A stretch of DNA of 7,824 nt from Candidatus Rokuibacteriota bacterium. Lineage in GTDB: Bacteria; Methylomirabilota; Methylomirabilia; Rokubacteriales; CSP1-6. Positions 1 to 5,407 of this stretch are shown here, piece by piece. The notes under the pieces are model-generated. The model made no database searches. It was not told the origin of the DNA and was given only the letters and a program-made list of their open reading frames with translations. A program made the position numbers and the translations under genes. The DNA is taken from the NCBI GenBank assembly GCA_003220195.1, contig QHRT01000144.1:1-7824 (forward strand). The letters are read 5' to 3'. Position 1 is the first letter of the stretch. Every line of letters starts with the position of its first letter.

Positions 1-294
1 CGCTACGTCGACGGTGCGGAGGGCCGCGGCGTGCAGGCGTTGCGCGCGGACATGGCGGCCGGCGCGAAGTTCCTCACCGGCGGTCGGCCGTCGCTCTTGC
101 AGGACGTGCTGAAGAAACGGCGCACCGAGATCGAATTCCTGAACGGCTGGGTCTCGCAGCAAGGCCGGAAGGTCGGGGTCAAGACGCCGTTCAACGACGC
201 GATCGTCGAGGTGATCAAGAGCTTCGGTGTCGGCAAGCTCACGCCCGATCCGAAGAATCTCGAGCCGCTCGTCCGCATGCTCCCGCGGTCGTGA
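1..294 (+). CDS. 2-dehydropantoate 2-reductase-like protein, C-terminal part (5' end outside window)
   Basis: Frame 1 is open from the first base to the TGA at 292-294, giving 97 residues of a C-terminus. The stretch with GRPSLLQDVLKKRRTEIEFLNG, followed by a GRKVGVKTPFNDAIVEVI-like segment, matches the helical C-terminal domain of ketopantoate reductases (ApbA/PanE C family). That domain typically has a S-x-x-Q-D-x-x-x-x-R-x-T-E-I-x-x-x-N-G pattern and a later G-V-x-T-P-x-N. The family reduces 2-dehydropantoate to pantoate with NADPH, but many paralogues act on other 2-oxoacids, so the substrate is open. The N-terminal Rossmann domain lies upstream of the window. The stop codon overlaps a GTG (GTGA, 291-294) that begins the next reading frame, so the two were probably co-transcribed. 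Confidence 0.82.
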   Translation, partial: RYVDGAEGRGVQALRADMAAGAKFLTGGRPSLLQDVLKKRRTEIEFLNGWVSQQGRKVGVKTPFNDAIVEVIKSFGVGKLTPDPKNLEPLVRMLPRS

Positions 295-458
295 ACGGGA
301 TCCTCGTGTACGGCGCGTACCTCCCATACTCGCGTCTCGACCGTCAGACGATCGCGCAGGCGCCCGGTCAGGACGTAGCCGGCCTCAGGGCAGAAGATCG
401 GCGACCGGAATGCCGGCGTCGTCGGCGCGTAGCCCGGACGGAGCGGGCCGCTCGATGA
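291..458 (+). pseudogene. 5' stump of an HMG-CoA-synthase / KAS III-like (thiolase-fold) gene
   Basis: A GTG at 291 overlaps the upstream stop codon and opens a 55-codon frame ending in TGA at 456-458. Its first residues, VNGILVYGAYLPYSRLDRQ then TIAQA, look like the N-terminus of the bacterial 3-hydroxy-3-methylglutaryl-CoA-synthase-like/KAS III family, which often begins GI-x-x-YGAY-x-P-x-x-RL-x-R-x-x-I. After about residue 25 (near 365-370) the sequence becomes arginine-rich and resembles nothing I recognise, whereas the real family runs to several hundred residues. I read this as the start of a gene whose remainder was deleted or replaced; a chimeric assembly join would look the same. The stop overlaps the EVE ATG as ATGA (455-458), so a translated stump could feed ribosomes to that gene. 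The family match is by eye from a short segment. Confidence 0.6.
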
Positions 459-862
459 ACTGGCTGGTGAAGGAAGAACCGACGCACTACGGATTCGACG
501 AGCTCGTGAAGGAGCGGAAAGCCGTCTGGAGCGGAGTCAGGAATGCGCTGGCGCAGCGGCATCTTCGCGCCGTCAAGAAGGGCGATCGGGTCTTCTACTA
601 CCACACGGGGACGGAGAAGCAGGTGGTCGGGATCGCGAAAGCTTTGTCCGACCCCTATCCGGACCCCGAAGATCCAACCGGAAAGTACGTCGCCGTCGAC
701 ATCGCGCCAGTCAAAAGGCTCCCGAGGCCCGTCACGCTCGCCGAGATCAAGGCGGACCTGGCCTTCAAGGACTTTCCGCTCGTTCGCATCGCGCGCCTGT
801 CGGTGATGCCGGTGACCGATGCGGAATGGGCGCGCATCGAGCGCATGGCGAGCAAAACGTAG
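455..862 (+). CDS. EVE-domain protein (YTH/PUA-like fold, thymocyte nuclear protein 1 type)
   Basis: This is a 135-residue protein, close to a single EVE domain in length. The N-terminus MNWLVKEEP with a following WSGVRN (25-30) and L-R-x-x-K-K-G-D-x-V-F-Y-Y-H (37-50), then VVGIA (57-61) and YPDPE (68-72), is the characteristic EVE series. In the family the first Trp and the W-x-G-V-R-N segment help form a pocket for a modified base in nucleic acid, and EVE proteins often occur near modification-dependent restriction. No restriction partner is visible here. The ATG at 455 is chosen because the family starts at this W-L-V-K segment; the frame is open further upstream but that part has no family match. 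A GGAG at 440-443 is a rather distant ribosome site. The stop lies one base from the stop of the convergent minus-strand operon. Confidence 0.88.
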   Translation: MNWLVKEEPTHYGFDELVKERKAVWSGVRNALAQRHLRAVKKGDRVFYYHTGTEKQVVGIAKALSDPYPDPEDPTGKYVAVDIAPVKRLPRPVTLAEIKADLAFKDFPLVRIARLSVMPVTDAEWARIERMASKT

Positions 863-863
863 G

Positions 864-2174
864 CTACTCGATACACGAGAGACTGTTGAAGCCGTAGTGG
901 TCGTCGTACCGCCACGGCGGCGGCAGAGTGCCCGAGACCGGAACCAGCCGCTCGTAACCCGCGCCGACGCCCGCCCGCAGGTCGTCGTTCATCGCCTTCG
1001 TCGGTAAGCCGATCACGCGGGCGACCGGCGGCACCGGGGCCACGCCCAGCGTCCGGTTGCGGAAGAAGCTCGTGCTCACGATCGCGTCGGCTTCCGGCAA
1101 CGGCTCCAGCATCGTGGGCGCGCCGTCGGTCGCGTCGTCCTCGCTGGTCAGGAACACGGTCTTGATGCCGAGGCCCTCGCACTCCCGGATCGTGCGGATC
1201 ACCTCGATGAACTCGTTGCCGCCGGCGTCCCACGTGACGACCGCGCCGTCGGCGCCCAGCATCGCCGCGAGCTTCGCCGTCTGGTTCGCGATGAGCTGCT
1301 TTTCGTGCTGCGTCGTCCATTCGGTCCTGAGCGCGATGACGCCGAGGAAGTTCCAGTCCCGACCGTGACGGCGATAGAGGTCCATCAGGAGCGGGTTGTT
1401 GGCCACGGTCCACGACATCGCGAACGCGGTGCGATACGGACCGGTCAGAGCTCCGTCCAGGATCTCGTTCGGATGGAGCAGCCACGCGGGCGTCAGCCGC
1501 GTCAGCCCGTAGGTCGCGGTGCCGAACGCCGTGGGCGATCCGGACATCGCCTGGGGCGAGTGCACGCCCCAGATGTAGACGACGCGCGGGAGCGAAGGGT
1601 CGACCGCGCCGAGCTCGAAGACTTCCGTCGACGGCGGAGAGAGTTCGCGCGTCGCCGCGGCGACGTGATCGCTGACGGCGAGCGCTGCCTTGTGCACGGC
1701 GTCGTTGCGCGCCTCGTCACCGAGCTCTCGATCGGGTTCGACAACCAGGCAAAGCAGCTGGAGCTTTGCGTACGGATACATCTCACCGTAGTGCCCGGAC
1801 ATGTCGAGATACGTCTCGACGAAGTCGCCGCCGGAATCGTGCCAGTTGACGCTGGAGACCTCGACCACGCCCATTCCGGCGAGCCGGTGCGTACGGCCGC
1901 GGCCCACCGTCGTGATGTCGCGGCCGCACATCCCCGGGTAGCACACGCCCGGACCGTCGATCTTGACGCGCGGCTCGATGACGTCACGCACGGGCCAGAT
2001 CCGCACGGATTCTCCCGGCGTGGCGATCTCGAGATCGGCTTCGACGATGCGGGCGTCCTCGCGGACGGCGGCGAGCGCCGCCGTCTTGTCGACGGTGAGG
2101 CGACCACCGTCGTAGCTCGTGCGCGCGCCGAACACGATCGACGTCACCGGGAACGTCCCGAGCGTGAGTCGCAT
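864..2174 (-). CDS. GrdE-like component B subunit of glycine/sarcosine/betaine-reductase family, lacking the pyruvoyl cysteine
   Basis: A 436-residue protein close in length to clostridial GrdE/GrdG. The start MRLTLGTFPVTSIVFG and the run PGESVRIWPVRDVIEPRVKI (53-72) are typical of the component B proprotein family, as are YPGM (79-82), HPNEILDGAL (234-243) and ANNPLLMDLY (258-267). An ATG at 2219 would add 15 residues with no family match and overlap the upstream gene, so 2174 is preferred. In classical GrdE the chain self-cleaves before a cysteine, which becomes a pyruvoyl group that binds the substrate amine. The matching segment here (about 241-260) has no cysteine, so that chemistry is unlikely or altered. 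Two cysteines, C78 and C83, flank YPGM where I recall hydrophobic residues in clostridial proteins. The gene starts 10 nt after the selenoprotein stop and is the last of the operon. Substrate unknown. Confidence 0.85.
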   Translation of the reverse strand: MRLTLGTFPVTSIVFGARTSYDGGRLTVDKTAALAAVREDARIVEADLEIATPGESVRIWPVRDVIEPRVKIDGPGVCYPGMCGRDITTVGRGRTHRLAGMGVVEVSSVNWHDSGGDFVETYLDMSGHYGEMYPYAKLQLLCLVVEPDRELGDEARNDAVHKAALAVSDHVAAATRELSPPSTEVFELGAVDPSLPRVVYIWGVHSPQAMSGSPTAFGTATYGLTRLTPAWLLHPNEILDGALTGPYRTAFAMSWTVANNPLLMDLYRRHGRDWNFLGVIALRTEWTTQHEKQLIANQTAKLAAMLGADGAVVTWDAGGNEFIEVIRTIRECEGLGIKTVFLTSEDDATDGAPTMLEPLPEADAIVSTSFFRNRTLGVAPVPPVARVIGLPTKAMNDDLRAGVGAGYERLVPVSGTLPPPWRYDDHYGFNSLSCIE

Positions 2175-2184
2175 CCCCGCGCGC

Positions 2185-3531
2185 TCAGACACGCGCCAGC
2201 TCCGCGGTCGACGCGCCATGGACCGGATCGAAGAGCGTCGGTCCCGATACCGCGGTCGTGAGCGCGTCGAGCGCCGTCGTCACGATCCGCATCCCGTAGG
2301 CGTAGTCCTTCTCGGGCCCGAGGCCCGGATCACCGCACACGTGCTCGATGCGCGATCCTCGCACCACGCGGTTCGCGCCGGTCGTGAGCGCGAACTCGTA
2401 GATCGCCGAGATCATCCCGACCGGAATGCCGACCCTCTCGATCTCCTTGGCAATCGTTGCGCCGCAACGATTACAGGTCCCTCAGGTGGCGACGAGCAGG
2501 CAGCCGTCGACGCCAGCCGTGGAGAGATCGCGCGCGATCGCCTGGCCGAGCCCGGTCGCGACGGCCACCGGCGTGCTGACGCCGGGCAGCGCGTACATGT
2601 ACTCATGCACGCCGCCGATCCGTCCGTGCTTTTCGAGGTCGCGCAGGAACGAGAGCGGCAGGATGTAGTTCGGGTTCCGGTTGACGATGTGATTGAAGTA
2701 CCCGGCGTGGAACGCCTCCCACCCCTCGGGCGTCAGCTGCTCGAGATCCCGAACGGAGTGGCGGTGATAGCGCGTCGCGTTCGCCGACACCTGGCGATCG
2801 GGGTTGCCTTTGCGCACGAGCCCGCCCGTCGTGATCATCGCGATCTTCGCGCGCGTCAGGTCCGCGATCGGGCGCGCCGGCTCCACTTTCTCCGGGGCGT
2901 TGTACGGCACCTCGGTGACGAACGGCCGGCCGTGGAGCTTGGCGAGCAGCATGTCGAGCGCGCGCTCCCATCCCGGCCGTCCGCGGTCCCAGACGCGCCG
3001 ATTGCCCTGCGGCAGATAGCCCTCGACCTCGGCCGGATTGAGCGGCTCGCGCCGGCCGAGCTTCGTCGCGAGTCGCGTCACGTGCTCGAGTGCCGCCGGC
3101 ATCGACATCGCGCTCTCGCCGGTCGGGACGATCAGCACGCTCTTGCGGAAGCTCGTCGCGCCCGGGTTGTCACGATGCATGGCGGTGACGGCCGGGACGC
3201 CGAGCCGTGTCGCGGTGAGGCACGCGTGCGCGCACGCGAGGCCATAGCGCCCCGAGGCGAACGCCGGTCCGGCGACGAGCACGTCCGGCTGGACGTCTCC
3301 GAGATGCGAGGCGATCGCCCGCTGCGCGTCGTCGGGTTGCTCGGCCGCGAAGTTGTCCCCGCACACGATCGTGCCGACCACGGTCGCCGCGTCACCGAAC
3401 GCGGTGGCGAGCGCGCGGCCCGGCCCGACGGCGCCGTCGCGGAAGGACACGCCGACCCCGGCCTGCTCTTCGCCACCGATACCGGCGAAGAACTGATTGA
3501 TGTAGTGCGCCACGCGGAGTGGGGTCGTCAT
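2185..3531 (-). CDS. GrdB-like selenoprotein (component B, glycine/sarcosine/betaine reductase family), UGA read as selenocysteine
   Basis: Reading TGA at 2482-2484 as selenocysteine gives 448 residues with Sec at 350, in line with clostridial GrdB in length and Sec position. Family landmarks run in order: HYINQFFAGIGGEE (9-22), VCGDN (56-60), AGPAFASGRYGLAC (87-100), GNPDR (242-246), VHEYMYALPG (308-317), then VAT-U-GTCNRCGA (347-358) followed by KEIER-x-GIP (362-370). The U-G-T-C-x-x-C redox motif is the component B signature; in the known enzymes Sec attacks the substrate and passes it to selenoprotein A. Homology is continuous across the TGA, so this is not two genes. ATG 3531 has a strong AGGAG (3541-3537) 5 nt away and overlaps the amidase stop as ATGA. 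Whether it acts on glycine, sarcosine, betaine or something else cannot be told. A conventional caller would truncate it at residue 349 or split it. Confidence 0.92.
2450..2474 (-). promoter_or_regulatory. Bacterial SECIS-like hairpin directing Sec insertion
   Basis: In the minus-strand mRNA the arms AAUCGUUGC (2472-2464) and GCAACGAUU (2460-2452) pair perfectly over 9 bp around a GGC loop (2463-2461). A U·G and a G-C pair extend the stem to 11 bp. The stem base lies 7 nt and the loop 18 nt after the UGA. A stem just past the UGA with G near the start of a small apical loop is what SelB-recognised bacterial SECIS elements look like. The hairpin is inside the coding sequence (residues N-R-C-G-A-T-I). 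Confidence 0.85.
2482..2484 (-). other. Selenocysteine UGA codon (Sec350 of the GrdB-like protein)
   Basis: The codon occupies the first position of the component B motif U-x-x-C-x-x-C, with Cys353 and Cys356 following. Upstream codons read V-A-T and downstream ones G-T-C-N-R-C-G, as in GrdB around its Sec. Protein similarity continues for 98 residues after the codon to a normal TGA stop at 2185-2187, so termination here would remove the active site. Confidence 0.92.
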
Positions 3532-4991
3532 TTCCTCTCCTGTCGCGCCGGAGCGACGCTCGTCACGACCTCCGGCTTCCGATCGAACCACGGCCGCGCC
3601 GTTTCCAGTTGCGCGGCGAGACGGAACAGCGTCGGCTCGTCGCCGTAGCGCGCGACGAGCTGCACCGACACGGGGAAGCCGCTCGCCGTGCGCGAGAGCG
3701 GCAGCACGATCCCCGGCTGGCCCGTCAGGTTGAACCACACCGTGAACGGAGAGAACGTGAAGACGCGCCGCCAGTACTCGTGGACGTCGTCCATCATCAT
3801 GTCGATCCAGCCGAGCGGCGGCGGGAGCATCGCGAGCGCCGGGGTCAGCACGACGTCCCAGCTCGCGTGAAACGCCGCCATCTGCCGGCCGAGCTTGTGA
3901 GCGGTCTGCGTCGCGCGAACGTAGTCGGCCGCGGTGATCTTCTCGCCGAGCTGGCCGGTCGCCCACGTCACGTTCTCCACCTCGCCGGCGCGCGCAGGTC
4001 GACCTTTCGTCGGGTGGCTGGCGAGGTTCACGACCGTGTTGGCCGCGGCGAGGGTGATGAACGTGGGGACGACGGCGGCGCCGTCGATCGGGGGATCGAC
4101 CTGCTCGACGCGGTGCCCGAGGTCGCGACACACGGCCGCGATCTCCGAGAGCGCGGTCAGGCTCTCCGCAGCGACCGGTGCGCCGTTCGGCGCCTTGCTC
4201 GTGTACGCGATGCGGAGCGCGCCCGGCGCCGCGCCGACCTCGGCGAGAAACGGGCGCGCCGGCGGCGGCGCCACGTACGGATCGCCGGCGCCCAGGCCGG
4301 CTGTGGCGTCGAGCAGCGCCGCGCAATCTCGCACCGACAGCGTGACCGCGTGCTCGGTCGAGAGCCCCCCGAGTCCTTCACCGGCGTACGGCGACATCGT
4401 GTTGCGCGAGCGGGTCGGCTTCAAACCGACGACGCCGCAGCACGCCGCCGGCGCGCGGATCGAGCCGAAGCCGTCGGACGCGTGCGCCATCGGCAGCATG
4501 CGCGCGCCGACGGCCGCGGCCGCCCCGCCGCTCGACCCACCGGAGATCCGCGATCGATCCCACGGACTCCGCGTCGGGCCGTAGAGCTGCGGCTCGCACG
4601 TGAGCGAGAGCCCGAGCTCGCACGAGTTGGTCCGGCCGAAGAAGACGAGCCCCGCGCGCTCGAGCCTCCTCACGTGCTCGCTCGACTCCGTCACCGGCGG
4701 CGTATCGGCGAAGAATCGCGAGCCACGAGTGACGCGCGCACCGGCGAGCCAGCCGCCGAGATCTTTGAGGAGAAACGGCACGCCGCGAAACGGTCCGTCC
4801 GGCAATCCCGCCGCGATCGCCTTCTTCGCATAGTCGTAGAGCGGCATGACCACGGCGTTCACGGCGGGATTGCGCTGCTCGACGCGCTCGATCGCGGCGT
4901 CGAGCAATTGTTCCGGCGTGACCTGGCGACGTCGCACGAGCTCGGCGAGGCCGAGCGCGTCGTACTGCTCGTAGTCGGCGAATCCGGCCAT
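3528..4991 (-). CDS. Amidase-signature (AS) family amidase
   Basis: A 487-residue amidase of ordinary family length that hydrolyses an amide to a carboxylate and ammonia or an amine. The Ser-cisSer-Lys triad is visible: Lys76 in VPFLLKD, the cis-Ser most likely Ser153 in SGGSSGG (150-156), and the nucleophile Ser177 in SDGFGSIRAPA (172-182). The 24-residue spacing between the two serines matches family members I know. A Phe at 175 sits where the motif usually has Gly or a small residue, which may affect substrate choice. LKPT (190-193) and TGQPGIVLPLS near the C-terminus also fit. No signal peptide is seen, so it is probably cytoplasmic. It starts 13 nt after the DUF1330 stop and its TGA overlaps the selenoprotein ATG, so the two are translationally coupled and probably share a pathway. 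The substrate cannot be assigned; Glu/Asp-tRNA amidotransferase GatA is unlikely without gatB/gatC neighbours. Confidence 0.93.
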   Translation of the reverse strand: MAGFADYEQYDALGLAELVRRRQVTPEQLLDAAIERVEQRNPAVNAVVMPLYDYAKKAIAAGLPDGPFRGVPFLLKDLGGWLAGARVTRGSRFFADTPPVTESSEHVRRLERAGLVFFGRTNSCELGLSLTCEPQLYGPTRSPWDRSRISGGSSGGAAAAVGARMLPMAHASDGFGSIRAPAACCGVVGLKPTRSRNTMSPYAGEGLGGLSTEHAVTLSVRDCAALLDATAGLGAGDPYVAPPPARPFLAEVGAAPGALRIAYTSKAPNGAPVAAESLTALSEIAAVCRDLGHRVEQVDPPIDGAAVVPTFITLAAANTVVNLASHPTKGRPARAGEVENVTWATGQLGEKITAADYVRATQTAHKLGRQMAAFHASWDVVLTPALAMLPPPLGWIDMMMDDVHEYWRRVFTFSPFTVWFNLTGQPGIVLPLSRTASGFPVSVQLVARYGDEPTLFRLAAQLETARPWFDRKPEVVTSVAPARQERK

Positions 4992-5004
4992 CCGACGCGC
5001 GCCC

Positions 5005-5292
5005 CTACACGCCTTCGACGAGAATCATGCTGCCCTTCGACGTGCGCTTTCTGAGCGCCATCGGCGCGCGGTACTCTTCCGAGTCGTACCAGCGGCGAGC
5101 CTGCTCCACGCTCGGGAACTCCAGCACGACGACACGCTTTGGCTTCCAGTCGCCCTCGAGCGCCTGCATCTGGCCGCCACGCACCAGGTACTTGCCGCCG
5201 TACTTCTCGATGGTGCCCGGCACCTGCTTCCGGTACTCCTCGAACGCGGCGGGGTCGGTGACGTCGATGTCGACGATGAAATACGCGGGCAT
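5005..5292 (-). CDS. DUF1330-family small protein
   Basis: A 95-residue protein beginning MPAYFIVDIDVTDPAAFEEY, with IEKYGGKYLVRGG (28-40), W49, RVVVLEFPS (53-61), and A-R-R-W-Y-x-S-x-E-Y (65-74) up to S-K-G-S-M-I-L-V-E-G near the end. This is the DUF1330 pattern, a ferredoxin-like alpha/beta fold that generally forms dimers and has no settled general function. The ATG at 5292 is chosen over one at 5319 because the family begins at P-A-Y-x-I-V and because a strong Shine-Dalgarno sequence sits 5 nt upstream. It is the first gene of the minus-strand operon and precedes the amidase by 13 nt. A supporting role such as handling a small ligand or assisting the downstream enzymes is possible but not shown. 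Confidence 0.9.
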   Translation of the reverse strand: MPAYFIVDIDVTDPAAFEEYRKQVPGTIEKYGGKYLVRGGQMQALEGDWKPKRVVVLEFPSVEQARRWYDSEEYRAPMALRKRTSKGSMILVEGV

Positions 5293-5297
5293 GCGCG

Positions 5298-5304
5298 ACC
5301 TCCC
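5298..5304 (-). promoter_or_regulatory. Ribosome binding site of the DUF1330 gene
   Basis: On the minus strand GGGAGGT lies 5 nt before the ATG at 5292. It is the best Shine-Dalgarno match in the divergent region and settles the start at 5292 rather than 5319. Confidence 0.8.
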
Positions 5305-5312
5305 CAGATGTT

Positions 5313-5332
5313 TCGGCAATTAGTGTTGCCGA
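5313..5332. promoter_or_regulatory. Candidate operator palindrome in the divergent region
   Basis: The arms TCGGCAA (5313-5319) and TTGCCGA (5326-5332) form a perfect 7-bp inverted repeat around a 6-nt spacer. For the minus-strand promoter it begins at the edge of the -10 box and covers the expected transcription start, a typical place for a repressor. No regulator gene lies in the window. It could instead be a small hairpin in the 5' leader. Confidence 0.45.
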
Positions 5333-5360
5333 CGGTAGCCCGCGCACGATGCGTGGTCAA
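5332..5360 (-). promoter_or_regulatory. Putative sigma70-type promoter for the DUF1330-amidase-grdB/E-like operon
   Basis: On the minus strand a TTGACC box (5360-5355, five of six consensus bases) is followed after exactly 17 nt by TACCGT (5337-5332). The -10 box keeps only the TA and the final T of the consensus. The expected start near 5325 would give a leader of about 30 nt carrying the strong ribosome site. Prediction by eye only. Confidence 0.45.
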
Positions 5361-5393
5361 GCGCGAGCCGGAGCAAGAGCGGGGGGCCCAGCG

Positions 5394-5399
5394 TAGAAT
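5394..5399 (+). promoter_or_regulatory. -10-like box TAGAAT placed for leaderless transcription of the acyl-CoA dehydrogenase gene
   Basis: TAGAAT matches five of six consensus -10 bases and ends 8 nt before the ATG at 5408, so transcription would begin at or within a base or two of the start codon. There is no Shine-Dalgarno sequence before this ATG, which fits a leaderless message. No convincing -35 box is seen at 17 nt spacing. Confidence 0.4.
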
Positions 5400-5407
5400 G
5401 TGCGGCG

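Noticed and set aside
388..455. Minus-strand reading ending R-A-D-D-A-G-I-P-V-A-D-L-L-P then stop, which resembles a protein C-terminus
   Set aside because: It is too short, lies opposite the stump and EVE start, and has no supporting upstream match, so I cannot call it a gene remnant.
867..879. Small inverted repeat CTCG-ATACA-CGAG just past the EVE stop, possible terminator
   Set aside because: It has only four base pairs and no following T-tract, and it lies within the 3' coding end of the opposite gene.
2185..2415. A separate small gene after the TGA at 2482
   Set aside because: Similarity to component B is continuous across the TGA and the segment has no plausible independent start; it is the C-terminal part of the selenoprotein.
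2482..4326. A 614-residue minus-strand frame running from inside the amidase gene into the selenoprotein
   Set aside because: Its first part is an out-of-frame reading of the amidase. The true start is the ATG at 3531 with its own ribosome site, and the end at 2482 is the Sec codon rather than a stop.
1305..5054. Long plus-strand open frames (1305-2261, 2119-3648, 3519-5054) opposite the minus operon
   Set aside because: They are arginine- and histidine-rich antisense frames with no recognisable motifs, opposite four well-matched genes; high GC leaves such frames open by chance.
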